From positions 45,296,384 through 45,360,383 of the forward strand of contig CM044874.1 of assembly GCA_024500155.1 (NCBI GenBank): a stretch of 64,000 nt of DNA. Direction: 5' to 3'. The stretch's first letter is position 1; every line of letters starts with the position of its first letter. The notes under the pieces are model-generated. The model saw only the letters and a program-made list of their open reading frames with translations, did not search any database and had not been told where the DNA came from. Positions 45,435-57,538 of the stretch are shown here, one piece after another. The DNA is from Chenopodium formosanum. Lineage: Eukaryota > Streptophyta > Magnoliopsida > Caryophyllales > Amaranthaceae. Both the position numbers and the translations under genes were made by a program.

Positions 45435-46399
45435 TGTAGACACCCATTTGTGTCTCCCCAAAACCAAAACCAGTGATGAGTACCTTTACGTCGAATCATA
45501 ATCGAATGAAGTGAAAGTGTGGAAAGTTTAGTGTTGCGGATAGTTTTAATTCTTTTCTCTTCTCTCTGTTTTTGAAAACTTATTTTAAGAAAATAATCAA
45601 TGAAGTTTGGTTGGTCCATGATAAGGATCCAATAATGGTGTAGTTAATTGGGGTTTGGAAAGACCTTTCCAACGATATATTATAAGCCCAATTCCGATGA
45701 ATATCGAGGAAGTTATGGCCAAAATACTAAACTGGGCCCGATTTGGTTTTTATATGCGGCCCAATGATCTAGAGGAGGACCTATTATTAATTATCATTCC
45801 TAAAGCTATTAGAATTGATTATAGTCTTTTAGAATACTCTAGGAGGTTCTTTTAAATCCTAATGGAGTTAGGATTGATAATTATGTTTTAAAGAGTTTGA
45901 AATTGAATAAAACTACTCCTTTTAAGAATCCTTGTTTTGTACGAAGTGGAATATATTCAGATTTTTTTTTCGTGCCTCATAATATTTATCTAAATTTTAT
46001 ATGGTTGGATAGATCTTGAAATTATCTTTCCAACGATATATTATAATATTAAATTTGAGTTATAACGAAAAAGATATGAATGAGACATGAAACTTTATCC
46101 AAAACCGACACCCTTCCAGTATTTTAGCCATATATTTTTATCTAGAAAATATTTTAATCTGATTTTATTTAAGTTGGAAATTATACTTTAAGATCTTTCC
46201 AACGACATATTATATGTCTTATTTGGACTTCCGGATCAAAAGATATGATAAAAACAAAAGCGCGTGAATTTCCGAAATCAGCGCCTGGAACCAGGCCTGG
46301 CGCCAGCTATTGGCGCCAATTAGCTGGTGCTGGCGCTAGCTTTGTTTTGCGTGCTCTAATTGCTCTGTTATGATATTTTATCTTTTTGGCTGATTTCTG

Positions 46400-46407
46400 T
46401 ATAAATA
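46400..46407 (+). promoter_or_regulatory. LTR TATA box, element D 5' LTR
   Basis: TATAAATA, preceded 60-120 bp upstream by TGGCGCCA units (46280-46342). Confidence 0.7.
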
Positions 46408-46800
46408 ACGTATTAAAAACTCCGTTTTCATTCACCAATTCTCACGAATTCTCACCTACAAGCAGTTTTCATTCGCAATCATTAATTCTCTAATTCTCTC
46501 TTAATCATTCACCAATTCTCATCAAGTTTTCTTGATTACTTCATCTCTCTCTCTTTCTTTCTTCTAAACCTTGTCTTTTACATATAAAATTCCGCATTCG
46601 CAAGATCTAGAAACACCTAGCCATATTCGAAGTTGCCTTCGCCCTAGACGTGAAAGATTTAATTTATGAGGGTTTGGTCCCAAATCTCTATTTCAATTAT
46701 TTAATTTAATTGTTTTGTTTATTATTTTCCTTGAAGTTACTAACGTGTGTATTTTGTTATTAGAAAGAGGTACGAAGCATCAAAGTAAGTGCTTTAATGG

Positions 46801-47125
46801 TGGCAATGAAAGTGTTCAGCATCTATTTTTTGATTGTGATTTCTCTAGGAAGGTTTGGAGCAAGGTTTTAGGTATCTTACGTGTTTCCAAGCCTGTTCAA
46901 CAATTTAGTGATGAGATCGATTGGGTGAAGAAAATCTGCAGAAGTTCCAGATTGAAGAATAAAGTGATCCAGGTGGTCTTCACTGAAACAGTTTATGGTA
47001 TTTGGATCCAAAGGAATGCAGTTCTCTTTACTGGTTGCTGCAAATCAGTTGATGCCCTTGTTCGGGATATTGTCTTTCATTCAGTTTGTAGAATCCTGGC
47101 GGGAAGCAAATATTTGATTGTTTAG
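46801..47125 (+). pseudogene. LINE E ORF2 C-terminus (zf-RVT region)
   Basis: Open to TAG at 47123-47125. NESVQHLFFDCDFSRKVW and the following WIQRNAVLFTG match the zinc-binding tail of plant L1 ORF2 and align with 58105-57788 of LINE F. The upstream part was lost by 5' truncation. Confidence 0.85.
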
Positions 47126-47219
47126 GGCTTGTCTCTGGCTCCTTGTGTTTGCGTTCTTGTTTCTTTTCCGCTCAGATGTTGGGTTCTGATGTTGGGGTTC
47201 CCGTTGCTTCTTTTTGTAT

Positions 47220-47770
47220 TGCTATTTCTTTTCTGCAGGCTGTTTCTTTGTACTGTATGCTGGTTGCTCTGCTGGTTCTGTGTTCTGGCTGCTGTGCACT
47301 GCTGAGCTGTTGTCTGCTTGTTGTTGCTGCTGCCTGCTTGTTGTTGCTGCTGCCTGCTGTTTGTGCTACTGCACTGCTGGTTTTCTGCTGCTGTTTGTTG
47401 CTGCAGTCTGTTGCTGCTGTTTTTTTGCTGTTGTTTGGTTGCTGCTGTTCTGCTGGTTTGCTGCTGCTGCACTGCTGTGCTGTCTCTGCCTTGCTGTGCC
47501 TTGGTGCTAGTGCTGTGCACTGCTGTTGGTGCTGCTATGCACTGCTTTGCTATCTTGGTAAACACAGCTAGGTGCTCTGGTGCCCTGTGCCTTGCTGTTG
47601 GTGTTGCTGTACTGCTGTTGCTGTGCATGCTGCTTGTTGTTGCTGCTGTTATGCTATGCTTGCTGCTGGTTTGTGCAATGCTGTCTGCTGTTCGTTGCTC
47701 TGTGCCATGCTGTCTGCTGATTGGTGCAAGCTTTGTTGCTTTTGGTGTTGCCTGTCTTTTGTTTTGTTGG
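47220..47770 (+). repeat. CTG/TGCTGT-rich low-complexity tract in LINE E 3'UTR
   Basis: Degenerate CTG/GTT trinucleotide tract with no counterpart in LINE F. It opens all three frames (Cys/Leu/Ala-rich) and the antisense (Gln-rich). Not genes. Confidence 0.85.
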
Positions 47771-47879
47771 TTTTTTTTGGTCAGTTTGTAGGCATGTCTG
47801 CTCCTGATTGTTGTATTGATGTTTTTTTGGGTGTTTGGCTTTGTTGTTTTTGCTTCTTTTGTTGTCTGGTCCTGGTTTC

Positions 47880-48089
47880 TGGAACCCTTCCTAGAAGGTG
47901 GCTGGAAATCTGAGTCTAGTTGTTCTAGGCCCTTCCTAGAACCCTTCCTAGAAGGTGGCTAGGTTTGGATCTAGAACTGGTTGTGGGGTTGGCCTGTTGT
48001 TTTCAGGTCTTTTGGTGTTCGGGTGGTAGTTATAACTTAGCTTTTGTAAGTTGTAACTTTCTCTCTTTGGTAATAAAATCTTATTTTCC
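47880..48089 (+). other. LINE E 3' tail with conserved boxes
   Basis: Shares with LINE F the repeated CCCTTCCTAGAAGGTGGCTAG boxes, a hairpin AACTTAGCTTTTGTAAGTT (48033-48051) and GGTAATAAAATCTTATTT before the A-tail. Confidence 0.8.
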
Positions 48090-48966
48090 AAAAAAAAAGA
48101 AAAAAAAAGTGCTTTAATGGTTTTAATTGATGTTATGATGTAGAATCATGTTTACATTGTTATTATGATATTCCTAGTATCATGTCTAGGGTAATTTTAA
48201 TATTAAATATGATTGTTACGATGCTTCCTATATTCTTCCTAATATTTATTCATGTTAGTATCATGTTAGGGCTAAAGATTTGATTTTTATTGCTTAGTGA
48301 CATGCTAGGGTTTGTTATTAATCTTGTTAGTATCACGCCTAGGATCTTGCTATTATTATTATGCTTTAATATTAACATGAACATGATTATGATTATAATT
48401 ATTATTCATAATTTATGATGATTAAATATTATGTTGCTTGATATTTATTTGTTATAGCTCGATCATACCTTTTATGCTTGTTAAAGGGAATTGGTACTTG
48501 TAATCACGCTTAATAAGATATTTAATAATCTTGTTTAGGGTTAATTATGATTATAATTCAAGTGATCCCCAATAATAGTTTATTTGTGCATTAAATTCAA
48601 CCAACATAGATAAACAGGTTTAGGGTTAATCTTATTAATTGCATGTTAATTGAAAAGCGCACATGAATACGATCAGAATAAAGTAGAGGCCTATTATTAA
48701 GGCAGGTTCAATCTCTTTTAGGTTGGATTTGTACCTTCATCCCCGAACTCTTATTTGGTTCTAGACCTTATGGAGTTGACGATCTCTTGGATCGTTAAGG
48801 GGTGTAACCTTCACCTCGTGAACGGTTTACAAGTTCCTAAAAAAACTTGTTAGCGACTCTTTTGCTCTATCTTCTTTCCCTTTGGACGCCACCGTACTTT
48901 AGTGTATGATCACAATGGGGTTCAAGCTAGGGGATTAACGCTTGAAATTTATTCCCTACTGTTTTT

Positions 48967-48984
48967 TGGCGACTCCACTGGGGA
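48967..48984 (+). promoter_or_regulatory. Primer-binding site, element D
   Basis: TGGCGACTCCACTGGGGA, six bases after the LTR. Form usual for Tat-type elements. Confidence 0.8.
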
Positions 48985-50616
48985 TGATTTCTATTTTAAT
49001 TCCTGAATTTATTTCGGCAATGATTTAGAATGAGTGGATGAGACTCGAAACGTTCTAAGTATTTCATGTGCGTAATTTATATTAACATTATTGTCATCTG
49101 CATAAAAAAGATCTCATTCGAAAGACCATCCGTAATGAGTTAAAAACATAGGATTTTACACGTAGGAAATTTGAGAAATATCTTTTACAACTAAGAACGA
49201 AATAACACCGCGTGAAACCGAAAATTTTTATTGAGCACAGACAGCTGCTGAGGCATGTGGGAAGTAGCGCCAGAGGCTAGAGCTTGGCGCCAGCATTTTA
49301 TCCGTAGCGCCGGACACCAGTATTGGCGCCAGGCGCTATAGTTAAAATCTGGCGCCAGTCTCTGATTGCCAGCGCCAATTTCTCCCAATACCGAGCCAGA
49401 AATATACGTTCTAATTTTGACCGGTTTTTCGTATTGTTTGCTCGATCCTACTTCCTGATTGAATTTTTTTCTCACTTTTCTGAAACCCATATGTGTTCTA
49501 CATATGGACATAACCCTCTGGGAATTCATGCTCCATTTACCCGATTGAACGCTCCGTGCAACAAAGGGTACATCCGAGATTGTTGAATTCACCAAACCAT
49601 GGAAGCGAGTTTTTTCTAAAACTCGCGGTGTCCCATCCACTCGCGCCAACCTTCACGGTTAGGCTTCCGCGCGGTGCATCCGGACAATTAAACATGGACC
49701 CTCTATTGACTAAACCATATCCCGAACTTTAGATAACAAGAGCCATGGTTAGGTTGCAAACTCATTGCATCATGTTGTGACTACTTGACTACTTGTGCAT
49801 CTCCTACTTGTGCATACTTATTATGTGACTAAATTAATCGTTTGGTTTGACTTGTGTTTGTAAATAAGTCTTAATAAACTAATTAATGACTAAAGGACTT
49901 TGTTTAATTAATTAATTAATTAATTTGAGCTAAAAAAATAAACTTAAAATCGAGTCATAGTTCCTTTAAGTCAACCCGGATTTTTATTCCCGTATACTGC
50001 ACAAGCGTCAACTTGATTTGGTCATAGCCAGAGTTCTAGGAAGAACTACGAGTCGTGCAACATATGGATCTGTAGCCCCGAGTCGTATCTTTAATTGGGC
50101 GTTAGTTTCATCCAAATCAGAGTCATAGATAAAAAGTTATGACTAAAATACCACGGTCTATCCAGTTTAATGCATATACGTGAAGTCTTAACTTAGTTTT
50201 TGCTTGAGTCTAGTCACATAGTCTAGCCACATGGTCATGACAAGAGTCTTAACATGTCACCTACACTCACTAGTCTTAGCACACACTTTGAGTACACATC
50301 ACCATGACCATGTCTTAGGTTCATGCATGAGTCGGTTTTTTTCCGTCAATTGAGTTGGGGTGTACATTCTATTCCTAATTCTTCATATCCCTCCATCTAC
50401 ATCATTTTTCTTCACATTCTTCAATATTTCTTCACATCCTCCTTCCATTTCATGTTGAATAGAGTTTGAGTTAAATAATTAACAATAAATATCCCCAAGT
50501 TCCTTTTCCACAGTACTTGGTCGAGGAGAGAAGGGCGATTAATCAAGGACAACCTCTTTATTCAGGTCTCGCTTTTTGATAAGCCGATTCGTTAAAAGAG
50601 AAAGGCTAAGAAGATA
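48985..50616 (+). other. Element D leader
   Basis: Homologous to A 1-1585. One GGCGCC cluster (49265-49385). No coding. Confidence 0.75.
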
Positions 50617-51735
50617 ATGGCAACTCAAGAAGAAGTTAATGAGCTTAGGAACCAATTGGTTACCGTGACTGAGACACTGAAGCTACTCACGCTCAAGATC
50701 GATGATCCCGTGAAGCAACAACAAATGAACCTCATGCAAGAAAGTCTAAGCAAGCTATCTAGTGACTATAAATTTCAGGGCATGAGTTCACAAGGGGTCT
50801 CGCTGGACAAGGAACTTCTTCCACATAAGTTCAACGCCACTGAAATCCCTAAATTCAAGGCAACAGATAACCCTTATTTTCATCTAAGAGCTTTCGAAAC
50901 TATAATGAACATTAAGGGTATCGATAAGAAGGTTTTCCCCTCTCTGTTCCCAATATCTCTTGAAACTGTTTGCCAACAATGGTTATTCTCCCTTGACAAG
51001 GAGAAAACCTCTACCTGGGAATCGATAGTAAACGCTTTCATTGATAGGTACAAGTGCAATATCCAAGTTGAAACCGACCATAGACAACTTGAGATGCTAA
51101 GAGAAAAAGAGAATGAAGGCTTTACTTCTTTCTTTAATAAATGGAGGGAAACTTCCGCCAAGATGATTGAGGTCCCCACCGAAAAGGAGTCTGTGAGGAT
51201 GTTTATCAAGAATCTCTAAGAAAAGTATTCAAAGCACTTAAAATATCAACACAACTTGAATACTTTCAAGGCCGTTTATGACATCGGAATTGAAATCGAA
51301 GACGACCTCGCAAAGCAAAAAGCTACTAACAATAGTAACCACGGTGGCTGGAAAGGAAAGAAGAACGATAATCCTTCTTCTTCCGAAAACGCCCACTCTA
51401 GTAATAATGTTAGTACCTTTGACCATAATGGTGTCTTAGCCATGGACAATCAAGGATTTAAAAGGAAGTCCAGGGGAGAATTCACACCCATTGGAATGAC
51501 CTATGATGCTGCCTTCGACCGTCTTTACGATCGAGGATTAAAAAAACCTATTGGCCCTATCGAGGATCCAACACCAGAAAATCGATCTTCGAGATGGAAT
51601 CCAAACTCCTATTGCAAGTACAATCGAGGGCGCGGTCATACTAGTGATGAATGCTACAGGTTTCAAAACCTCATTCAAGATCTCATAGAGGCAAATAAAA
51701 TCCCATCGCCTCTAGCTAGCGAGAAGACTGGATGA
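50617..51735 (+). pseudogene. gag: Element D gag
   Basis: One frame from ATG 50617 to the stop at 51733-51735, broken only by TAA at 51217-51219. Same domain order as A: coiled-coil-like N-terminus, retrotransposon gag domain with QQWLFSLDKEKTSTW, FTPIGMTYDAAFDRL, one knuckle with CX2NX4HX4C (first His replaced by Asn, about 51613-51656). Single TPIG/knuckle module, against two in A. Confidence 0.9.
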
Positions 51736-54034
51736 TGTCGGAGCAAACAACACAAGACAAGAGGCGAGCTTCAACGACAAGATTTCGCGACCTCTTTTTC
51801 TATTTCTTTTTCATTTTTTCCTTTCCCCAATAAGTCTAGCATAGACACCTTTCTTTTCGCTTAGATTACTCTTGTAGATTCTTTATTTATTTTCTTTTAA
51901 TAAAATGAGCATTTATTTCCTTATATATGATCATTTCATTACATTTCATTAAAAAAAAAAAACCATGTCAAATTAAGCACAAGGTATACCAATGATTTGA
52001 GGGCACCCCTTTGTAGCCACATCATATTGCCTTTCACCTTTCTAATATGCAATCCTTTCTTCATAAACCACTTCGAGCCTCGTCTAACGATAAACCTTTG
52101 TTTTTTCAACCTACATCTACCTAATCTTGGGATGGGATGGTGTGTAACTTATGCAATTTCAAAAGCTTGAGTGAATTCAAAAGATCAAAATAGCAAAAAT
52201 AAGCAAAAAATGAAAACAAGTGTACAAAAGGGAAAGTGTTCCAATGTCTTTGATATGAAAATATCTTTGAAAAGAACACGTCTCAGATTGCGTCTCTTAT
52301 CGAGTGCTCGGTACCGTGCCTGAGAAACATGATTGCCAAGTGAGTGATAGACCGCATGATCGGGATTGCCCACACTTATAAAAAAAAATAAATGCTAAAG
52401 CAAAAGATAAAAGAGAGCTAAAAAAAAGAGTAGAAACTCAAGCATAAAAATACAAAGATTTCAAAAGCGAGGTTGCACACCTTGGGGGCTTATCGAGGGT
52501 CTTGAGCCTTTATCCCTTTCTTCTTCAAACCTTTAGCCTAACCACGTTACAATCCTTAAAAAGACCTTTTTGAGGTATACATACACTTGTGCGAGGTTCG
52601 GCTAGAGCTACGTTTGGCCTGATTCTTAACGGATACGTAGGCAACCTCACATCGAGGTGCGACCGTAATAAAAATGCATTCATATTCACAAACTTACACC
52701 ATGATCATATCAAGAGATATCCTATGCTCATTCCTATTCACTTAGAGCTAGACTTGGGGGCTTGATCCCTACATCATTAGCTTACCTAGCCTAAGAGTCA
52801 CCACCATTTGACTCTTCTTGAAATAATATCTTTCCACACACTTAGCTCTTGCGGCCTAACTTTAGTGTCACTTTCACACACTGCACAAATACATGGCCAA
52901 ATATAATTTCCCTTTAGGAACCCTTTGTCATGAAATCTTAACGCAACGCTGAAGCATGCCTTATCAACATCACTCATCAATCATAATCATCATTGCATCA
53001 CAAAGTATGAAGTGCTTAGCCTCCGTGCTTAAGTTACCCAAATGCTTTCATCATTGAGTCAACAGTTGATATAGCCTAGGATGGGTTAATCCTTGCACTT
53101 TGAGAGATAGTATCAAAGAATTGTCGCATAGCGTTGGCAAGTTTCCAAGGTGGATTGCTTTCAAGAGTTATATTCCAAGATGTGGATTGTTGATCTTAGC
53201 AAAGTTCTTATGAAAGATTGTTACGAAGCATTGGCAACTTTTCCAAAAATTAGATTCTGGCAAAATTTCCGAGGTACGGATTGTCGCTTCATCGTGGCAA
53301 CATTTCTAAAGATGGATTGTTACGTGGCATTGACAACTTTCCCTAAATCGGATTGTCATACATTACACAAGAGTTATGTTGGCAACTATTCCTAAATAAA
53401 AGAGGATTGTCGACATACTGGTTCACAAGCAGCAGAGCGCCGACGTACTGGCATAGCAGCATTAAGGATTAAAAAGCAGTGATCTTTTCGAAGACTATCA
53501 CAGTGAAAATTGGAGTCATATAAAAAAGAAACTCTTTGTTTAGAGACGCGTGAACATATCAAAAAAGAAGCTCTTTGTTAAGAGACGAGTGAACATCGAA
53601 ACAGCAAGGTGGCGTTCCCTAGATTATGGAGAGTTGTCACAAACAATTGAGGATTGTTTCAAGAGAAATAATCTTTGATAGTATTCCCTTGGATATGGAA
53701 TATTATCAAAGCAGAGGAGGATAGTTTCAGGCGAAGCAATCTTCTAGTTTGGAAGCAGTTACAAGCATAGCAGTTCTCAAGCGGGATGGCATTCTCTAGC
53801 TTGTAGGAGGTCATCAAAACAAGGATACAACAGCAATCGGTTACTTTCAGAGACGTGTTCTCGACAGTGCAAGATACGCGTTTCTTAACTCTTTTATCTG
53901 TTTAACTAACGCTAGTTTTGCAGGTATCGACGTTACAAGAGTGGTTTAAGATCGCAGAACGTTTTGAATCATTCTCCGTCCCTGTCGATACTTTGACTTT
54001 TGTTTTCGAAACTTACGTTTCTCCAAACTCAGTC
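51736..54034 (+). other. Element D post-gag noncoding region
   Basis: 51830-52325 matches B 63500-64000 closely. 52607-52670 matches the post-pol box of A (8932-9000). 53100-53400 has degenerate units (GGATTGT, GGCAAC, TTTCC) and 53600-53780 a decayed form of A's 3'UTR repeats. No ORF with family features. Confidence 0.7.
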
Positions 54035-54048
54035 AAAGTGGGGGTTTC
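54035..54048 (+). promoter_or_regulatory. Polypurine tract of element D
   Basis: AAAGTGGGGGTTTC directly before the LTR. Confidence 0.85.
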
Positions 54049-56286
54049 TATAGACACCCATTTGTGTCTCCCCAAAACCAATCCCAGTGATGAGTACCTT
54101 TCACGTCGAATCATAATCAAATGAAGTGAAAGTGTGGAAAGTTTAGTGTTGCGGATAGTTTTAATTCTTTTCTCTTCTCTCTGTTTTTGAAAACTTATTT
54201 TAAGAAAATAGTTAATCCAATTTGGTTGATCCATGATGAGGATCCAATAATGGTGTAGTTGGATGGGGTTTTAGAAGACCTTTCCAACGATATATTATAA
54301 GCCCAATTTCGATGAATATCGAGGAAGTTATGGCCAAAATACTAAACATGGCCCGATTTGGTTTTTATATGCGGCCCAATGATCTAGAGGAGGGCCTATT
54401 ATTAATTATAATTCCTAAAGATATTAGGATTAATTATAGTCTTTTAGAATACTCTAGTAGGTTCTTTTAAATCCTAATGGAGTTAGGATTGATAATTATG
54501 TTTTAAAGAGTTTAAAATTGAATAAAACTACTCCTTTTAAGAATCTTTGTTTTGTACGAAGTGGAATATATTAAGATTTTATTTTCGTGCCTCATAATAT
54601 TTATCCAAATTTTATATGGTTGGATAGATCTTGAAATTATATTTCCAATGATATATTATAATATTAAATCCGAGTTATAACGAAAAAAATATGAATGAGA
54701 CATGAAACTTTATCCAAAGCTGACACCCTTTCACTATTTTGGCCATATCTATTAAACTACATAATATTTTTATCTGATTCTAATTGGGTTAGAAATTAGA
54801 CTTTAAGATCTTTCTAAAGATATATTATATGCCTTATTTGGACTTTCGGATCAAAAGATATGATAAAAACAAAAACGCGTGAATTTCTGAAATCAGCGCC
54901 TAGAACCAGTCTTGGCGCCTGGTGCTAGCCATTGGCGCATGGCGCCAATTAGCTGGTGCTGGCGCTAGATTTGTTTTGCGTGCACCAATCTCGTTTTGCG
55001 TTCGCCAAGTGCTCTGTTTTGATATTTTATCTTTTTGGCTGATTTCTCTATAAATAACGTATTAAAAACTCTGTTTTCATTCACCAATTCTCACGAATTC
55101 TCACCTACAATCAGTTTTCATTTGCAATCATTAATTCTCTAATTCTCTCTTAAGAATTCACCAATTCTCATCAAGTTTTGTTGATTACTTCATCTCTCTC
55201 TCTTTCTTTCTTCTAAACCTTGTCTTTTACATACAAAATTCCGCATTCGCAAGATCTAGAAACACCTAGCCATATTCGAAGTTGCCTTCGCCCTAGACGT
55301 GAAAGGTTTAATTTCTGAGGGTTTGGTCCCAAATCTCTATTTCAATTATTTAATTTAATTGTTTGTTTATTATTTTCCTTGAAGTTACTAACGTGTGTAT
55401 TTTGTTATTAGAAAGAGGTACGAAGCATCAAAGTAAGTGCTTTAATGGTTTTAATTGATGTTATGATGTAGAATCTTGTTTACATTGTTATTATGATATT
55501 CCTAGTATCATGTCTAGGGTAATTTTAATATTAAATATGATTGTTACAATGCTTCCTATATTCTTCCTAATATTTATTCATGTTAGTATCATGTTAGGGC
55601 TAAAGATTTGATTTTTATTGATTAGTGACATGCTAGGGTTTGTTATTAATCTTGTTAGTATCATGCCTAGGATCTTGCTATTATTATTACGCTTTAATAT
55701 TAACATGAACATGATTATGATTATAATTATTATTCATAATTTATGATGATTAAATATTATGTTTCTTGATATTTATTTGTTATTGCTCGATCACACCTTT
55801 TATGTTTGTTAAAGAGAATTGGTACTTGTAATCACGCTTAATAAGATATTTAATAATCTTGTTTAGGGTTAATTATGATTATAATTCAAGTGATCGCCAA
55901 TAATAGTTTATTTGTGCATTAAATTCAACCGACATAGATAAACAGGTTTAGGGTTAATCTTATTAATTGCATGTTAATTGAAAAGCGCACATGAATACGA
56001 TCAGAATAAAGTAGAGGCCTATTATTAGGGCAGTTTCAATCTCTTTTAGGTTGGATTTGTCCCTTCATCCCCGAACCCTTATTTGGTTTAGACCTTATGG
56101 AGTTGACGATCTCTTGGATCGTTAAGGGGTGTAACCTTCACCTCATAAACGGTTTACAAGTTCCTAAAAAAACTTGTTGGCGACTCTTTTGCTCTATCTT
56201 CTTTCCCTTTGGACGCCACCGTACTTTAGTGTATGATCACAGTGGGGTTCAAGCTAGGGGATTAACGCTTGAAAATATTCCCTACA
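54049..56286 (+). repeat. Element D 3' LTR (2238 bp)
   Basis: Starts TATAGACACCC (second base changed from TG) and ends TTCCCTACA. Holds the empty site of LINE E at 55433-55446. TATAAATA 55050-55057 after a GGCGCC cluster (54893-55012). Differs from the 5' LTR at several percent of positions by eye. Confidence 0.9.
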
Positions 56287-56675
56287 GTTCTATATCTCCC
56301 TCAAGCTCAAAGACTCCAAATGATTCAACCTCAACCTCCTCTTCATCATTTTGAACAACATCTCCCTTAAATTTCTCAAGGCCTACCATCTTAAAATTAA
56401 GAGTGAATGGGGGCAAATTTCTCTCAAACTCATCTCTTTCTAATGAAGCCTTATCAATGAACTCACTCATAAGGTTATGGGCTACCGTTTGAAACTCAAG
56501 AATTACTTGGGCCTTAATCTCAAATGAGTCCAAATCATCATGGATAGACGAGTTAAAAGCTTGCTCATTGGAATCATCTAAGGGACTATGGGGCACACCT
56601 TTAAAATTCATGCAAAAATCGGATGCAATATGAGAAAGAACATGCACTTCATCATCATTAGAATGTACCTCATTA
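56287..56675 (-). pseudogene. Antisense ORF of element C, 5' half
   Basis: Acidic segment (EVEVESFGVFELEGDIE) reading on into 45434-44885 in the same frame. The ORF has no ATG at its start: the upstream part was lost at the C/B junction, and the codons at 56676-56689 belong to B. No motif recognised. Confidence 0.5.
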
Positions 56676-56680
56676 GTTTT

Positions 56681-57185
56681 CCGTGACACAACAGTTGCGC
56701 CGCGACACGGTGCCCAAGTTTAAGTCCAGTCATCCCCTATTTTGGTCTTCCTTGCTAATTTGGTCCGCGTGTCAGTCATTTTGGTTACTGTTCACAGGTC
56801 TAGCCATACGATCATACCACGAGTCTTATAACATCACTTAATCACTCACGAGTCAAGTATAGTTCACACACTTTCTTTATGTTCCGACTCGAGTCGTGCA
56901 CCATGTCGTTTATGATCGTATACTAGGTTCATGCACCTTTTTTTTCGTCATAATAAAAAAAATGAGTGGAGTTTATTCTCACATGTTTTCAAATGTCTAT
57001 TTTTTCCCTTCCTTTCCTATCTTGAGCAATGAGTCAAACAATTAAGTGAATTGTTTTATTTCACTGTACTTGGTCAAGGAGCAGGGGTAGATTAATACGG
57101 TTTGAGTCATTACCGCAACAATCTCTTAAATACAAGAGGCGTTCAAAGAGAACTTCGCCATCTCCACATTACTTATCACATTTCA
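56681..57185 (+). other. Element B leader, continued
   Basis: Resumes with CCGTGACACAAC and palindrome cluster B3, then a leader like that of A and D (GGTCAAGGAGCAGGGGTAGA before gag). Confidence 0.75.
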
Positions 57186-57538
57186 ATGGCCACTAAAGAA
57201 GATATTGAGAACATCAATAAATCCATCGAGGCACTGTCTTCCATGATGGAAACCCTTACCACTAGGGTCACTACCATTGAACAAAACAAGGTCACTGTTT
57301 CCACCTTGGACAAATTGAAGGAAAAAAAGAGTAAGATTTATGAGGATTTCACTTATGTGGAACAGCCTCCCACTCCTTTTGATGTGAAAGAAAGGCTCCC
57401 TGAAAAGTTCTCCACTGCTGATATTCCAAAGTTCAAGCCTACTGACAATCAAATATTCCATTTGAAGGCGTTCTCTACAACCATGGCTCTTAAGGGATTG
57501 GACGTAACACTCTTCCCTACGGTGTTCCCTCTCTCCTT

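Larger units (their letters stand above)
46801..48106 (+). mobile_element. LINE E: 5'-truncated L1-type insertion
   Basis: Sits in the D 5' LTR between exact 14-bp duplications AAGTGCTTTAATGG (46787-46800 and 48107-48120); the 3' LTR of D holds the empty site at about 55433-55446. Ends in an A-rich tail (48090-48106). Coding remnant at its 5' end, then a CTG-rich stretch, then a 3' tail shared with LINE F. Confidence 0.95.
45435..48960 (+). repeat. Element D 5' LTR, split by LINE E
   Basis: TGTAGACACC to TTCCCTACT. Without the 1306-bp LINE and its duplication it is about 2206 bp, close to the 2238-bp 3' LTR. TATAAATA at 46400-46407 after a small GGCGCC cluster (46280-46342). Confidence 0.9.
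45435..56286 (+). mobile_element. Element D: gag-only gypsy element (TR-GAG-like)
   Basis: 5' LTR 45435-48960 (with LINE E inside), PBS 48967-48984, leader, gag 50617-51735, 2.3 kb noncoding, PPT 54035-54048, 3' LTR 54049-56286. Flanks GTTAT (45430-45434) and GTTCT (56287-56291) are a 5-bp duplication with one change. It has no pol at all and would need enzymes from an autonomous relative such as A. Length without the LINE is about 9.5 kb. Confidence 0.9.
39742..56675 (+). mobile_element. Element C: Athila-type gypsy derivative, rearranged
   Basis: Left end is an LTR (39742-42049) with PBS and a short gag. From about 42580 on, the signals are inverted: polypurine tracts, hairpins and an ORF all read on the minus strand. 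GTTTT flanks the unit (39737-39741 and 56676-56680), and B sequence joins smoothly across it. The right end has no LTR (ends ACCTCATTA). GTTTT is low-complexity, so the duplication is suggestive only. Confidence 0.65.

Noticed and set aside
47122..47913. Cys/Leu/Ala-rich and antisense Gln-rich ORFs
   Set aside because: Low-complexity CTG tract in the LINE E 3'UTR; open in all frames, no domain or start context.
56676..56689. True start codon of the antisense ORF at 56689
   Set aside because: The triplet is GTG and these bases belong to element B, beyond the end of C.
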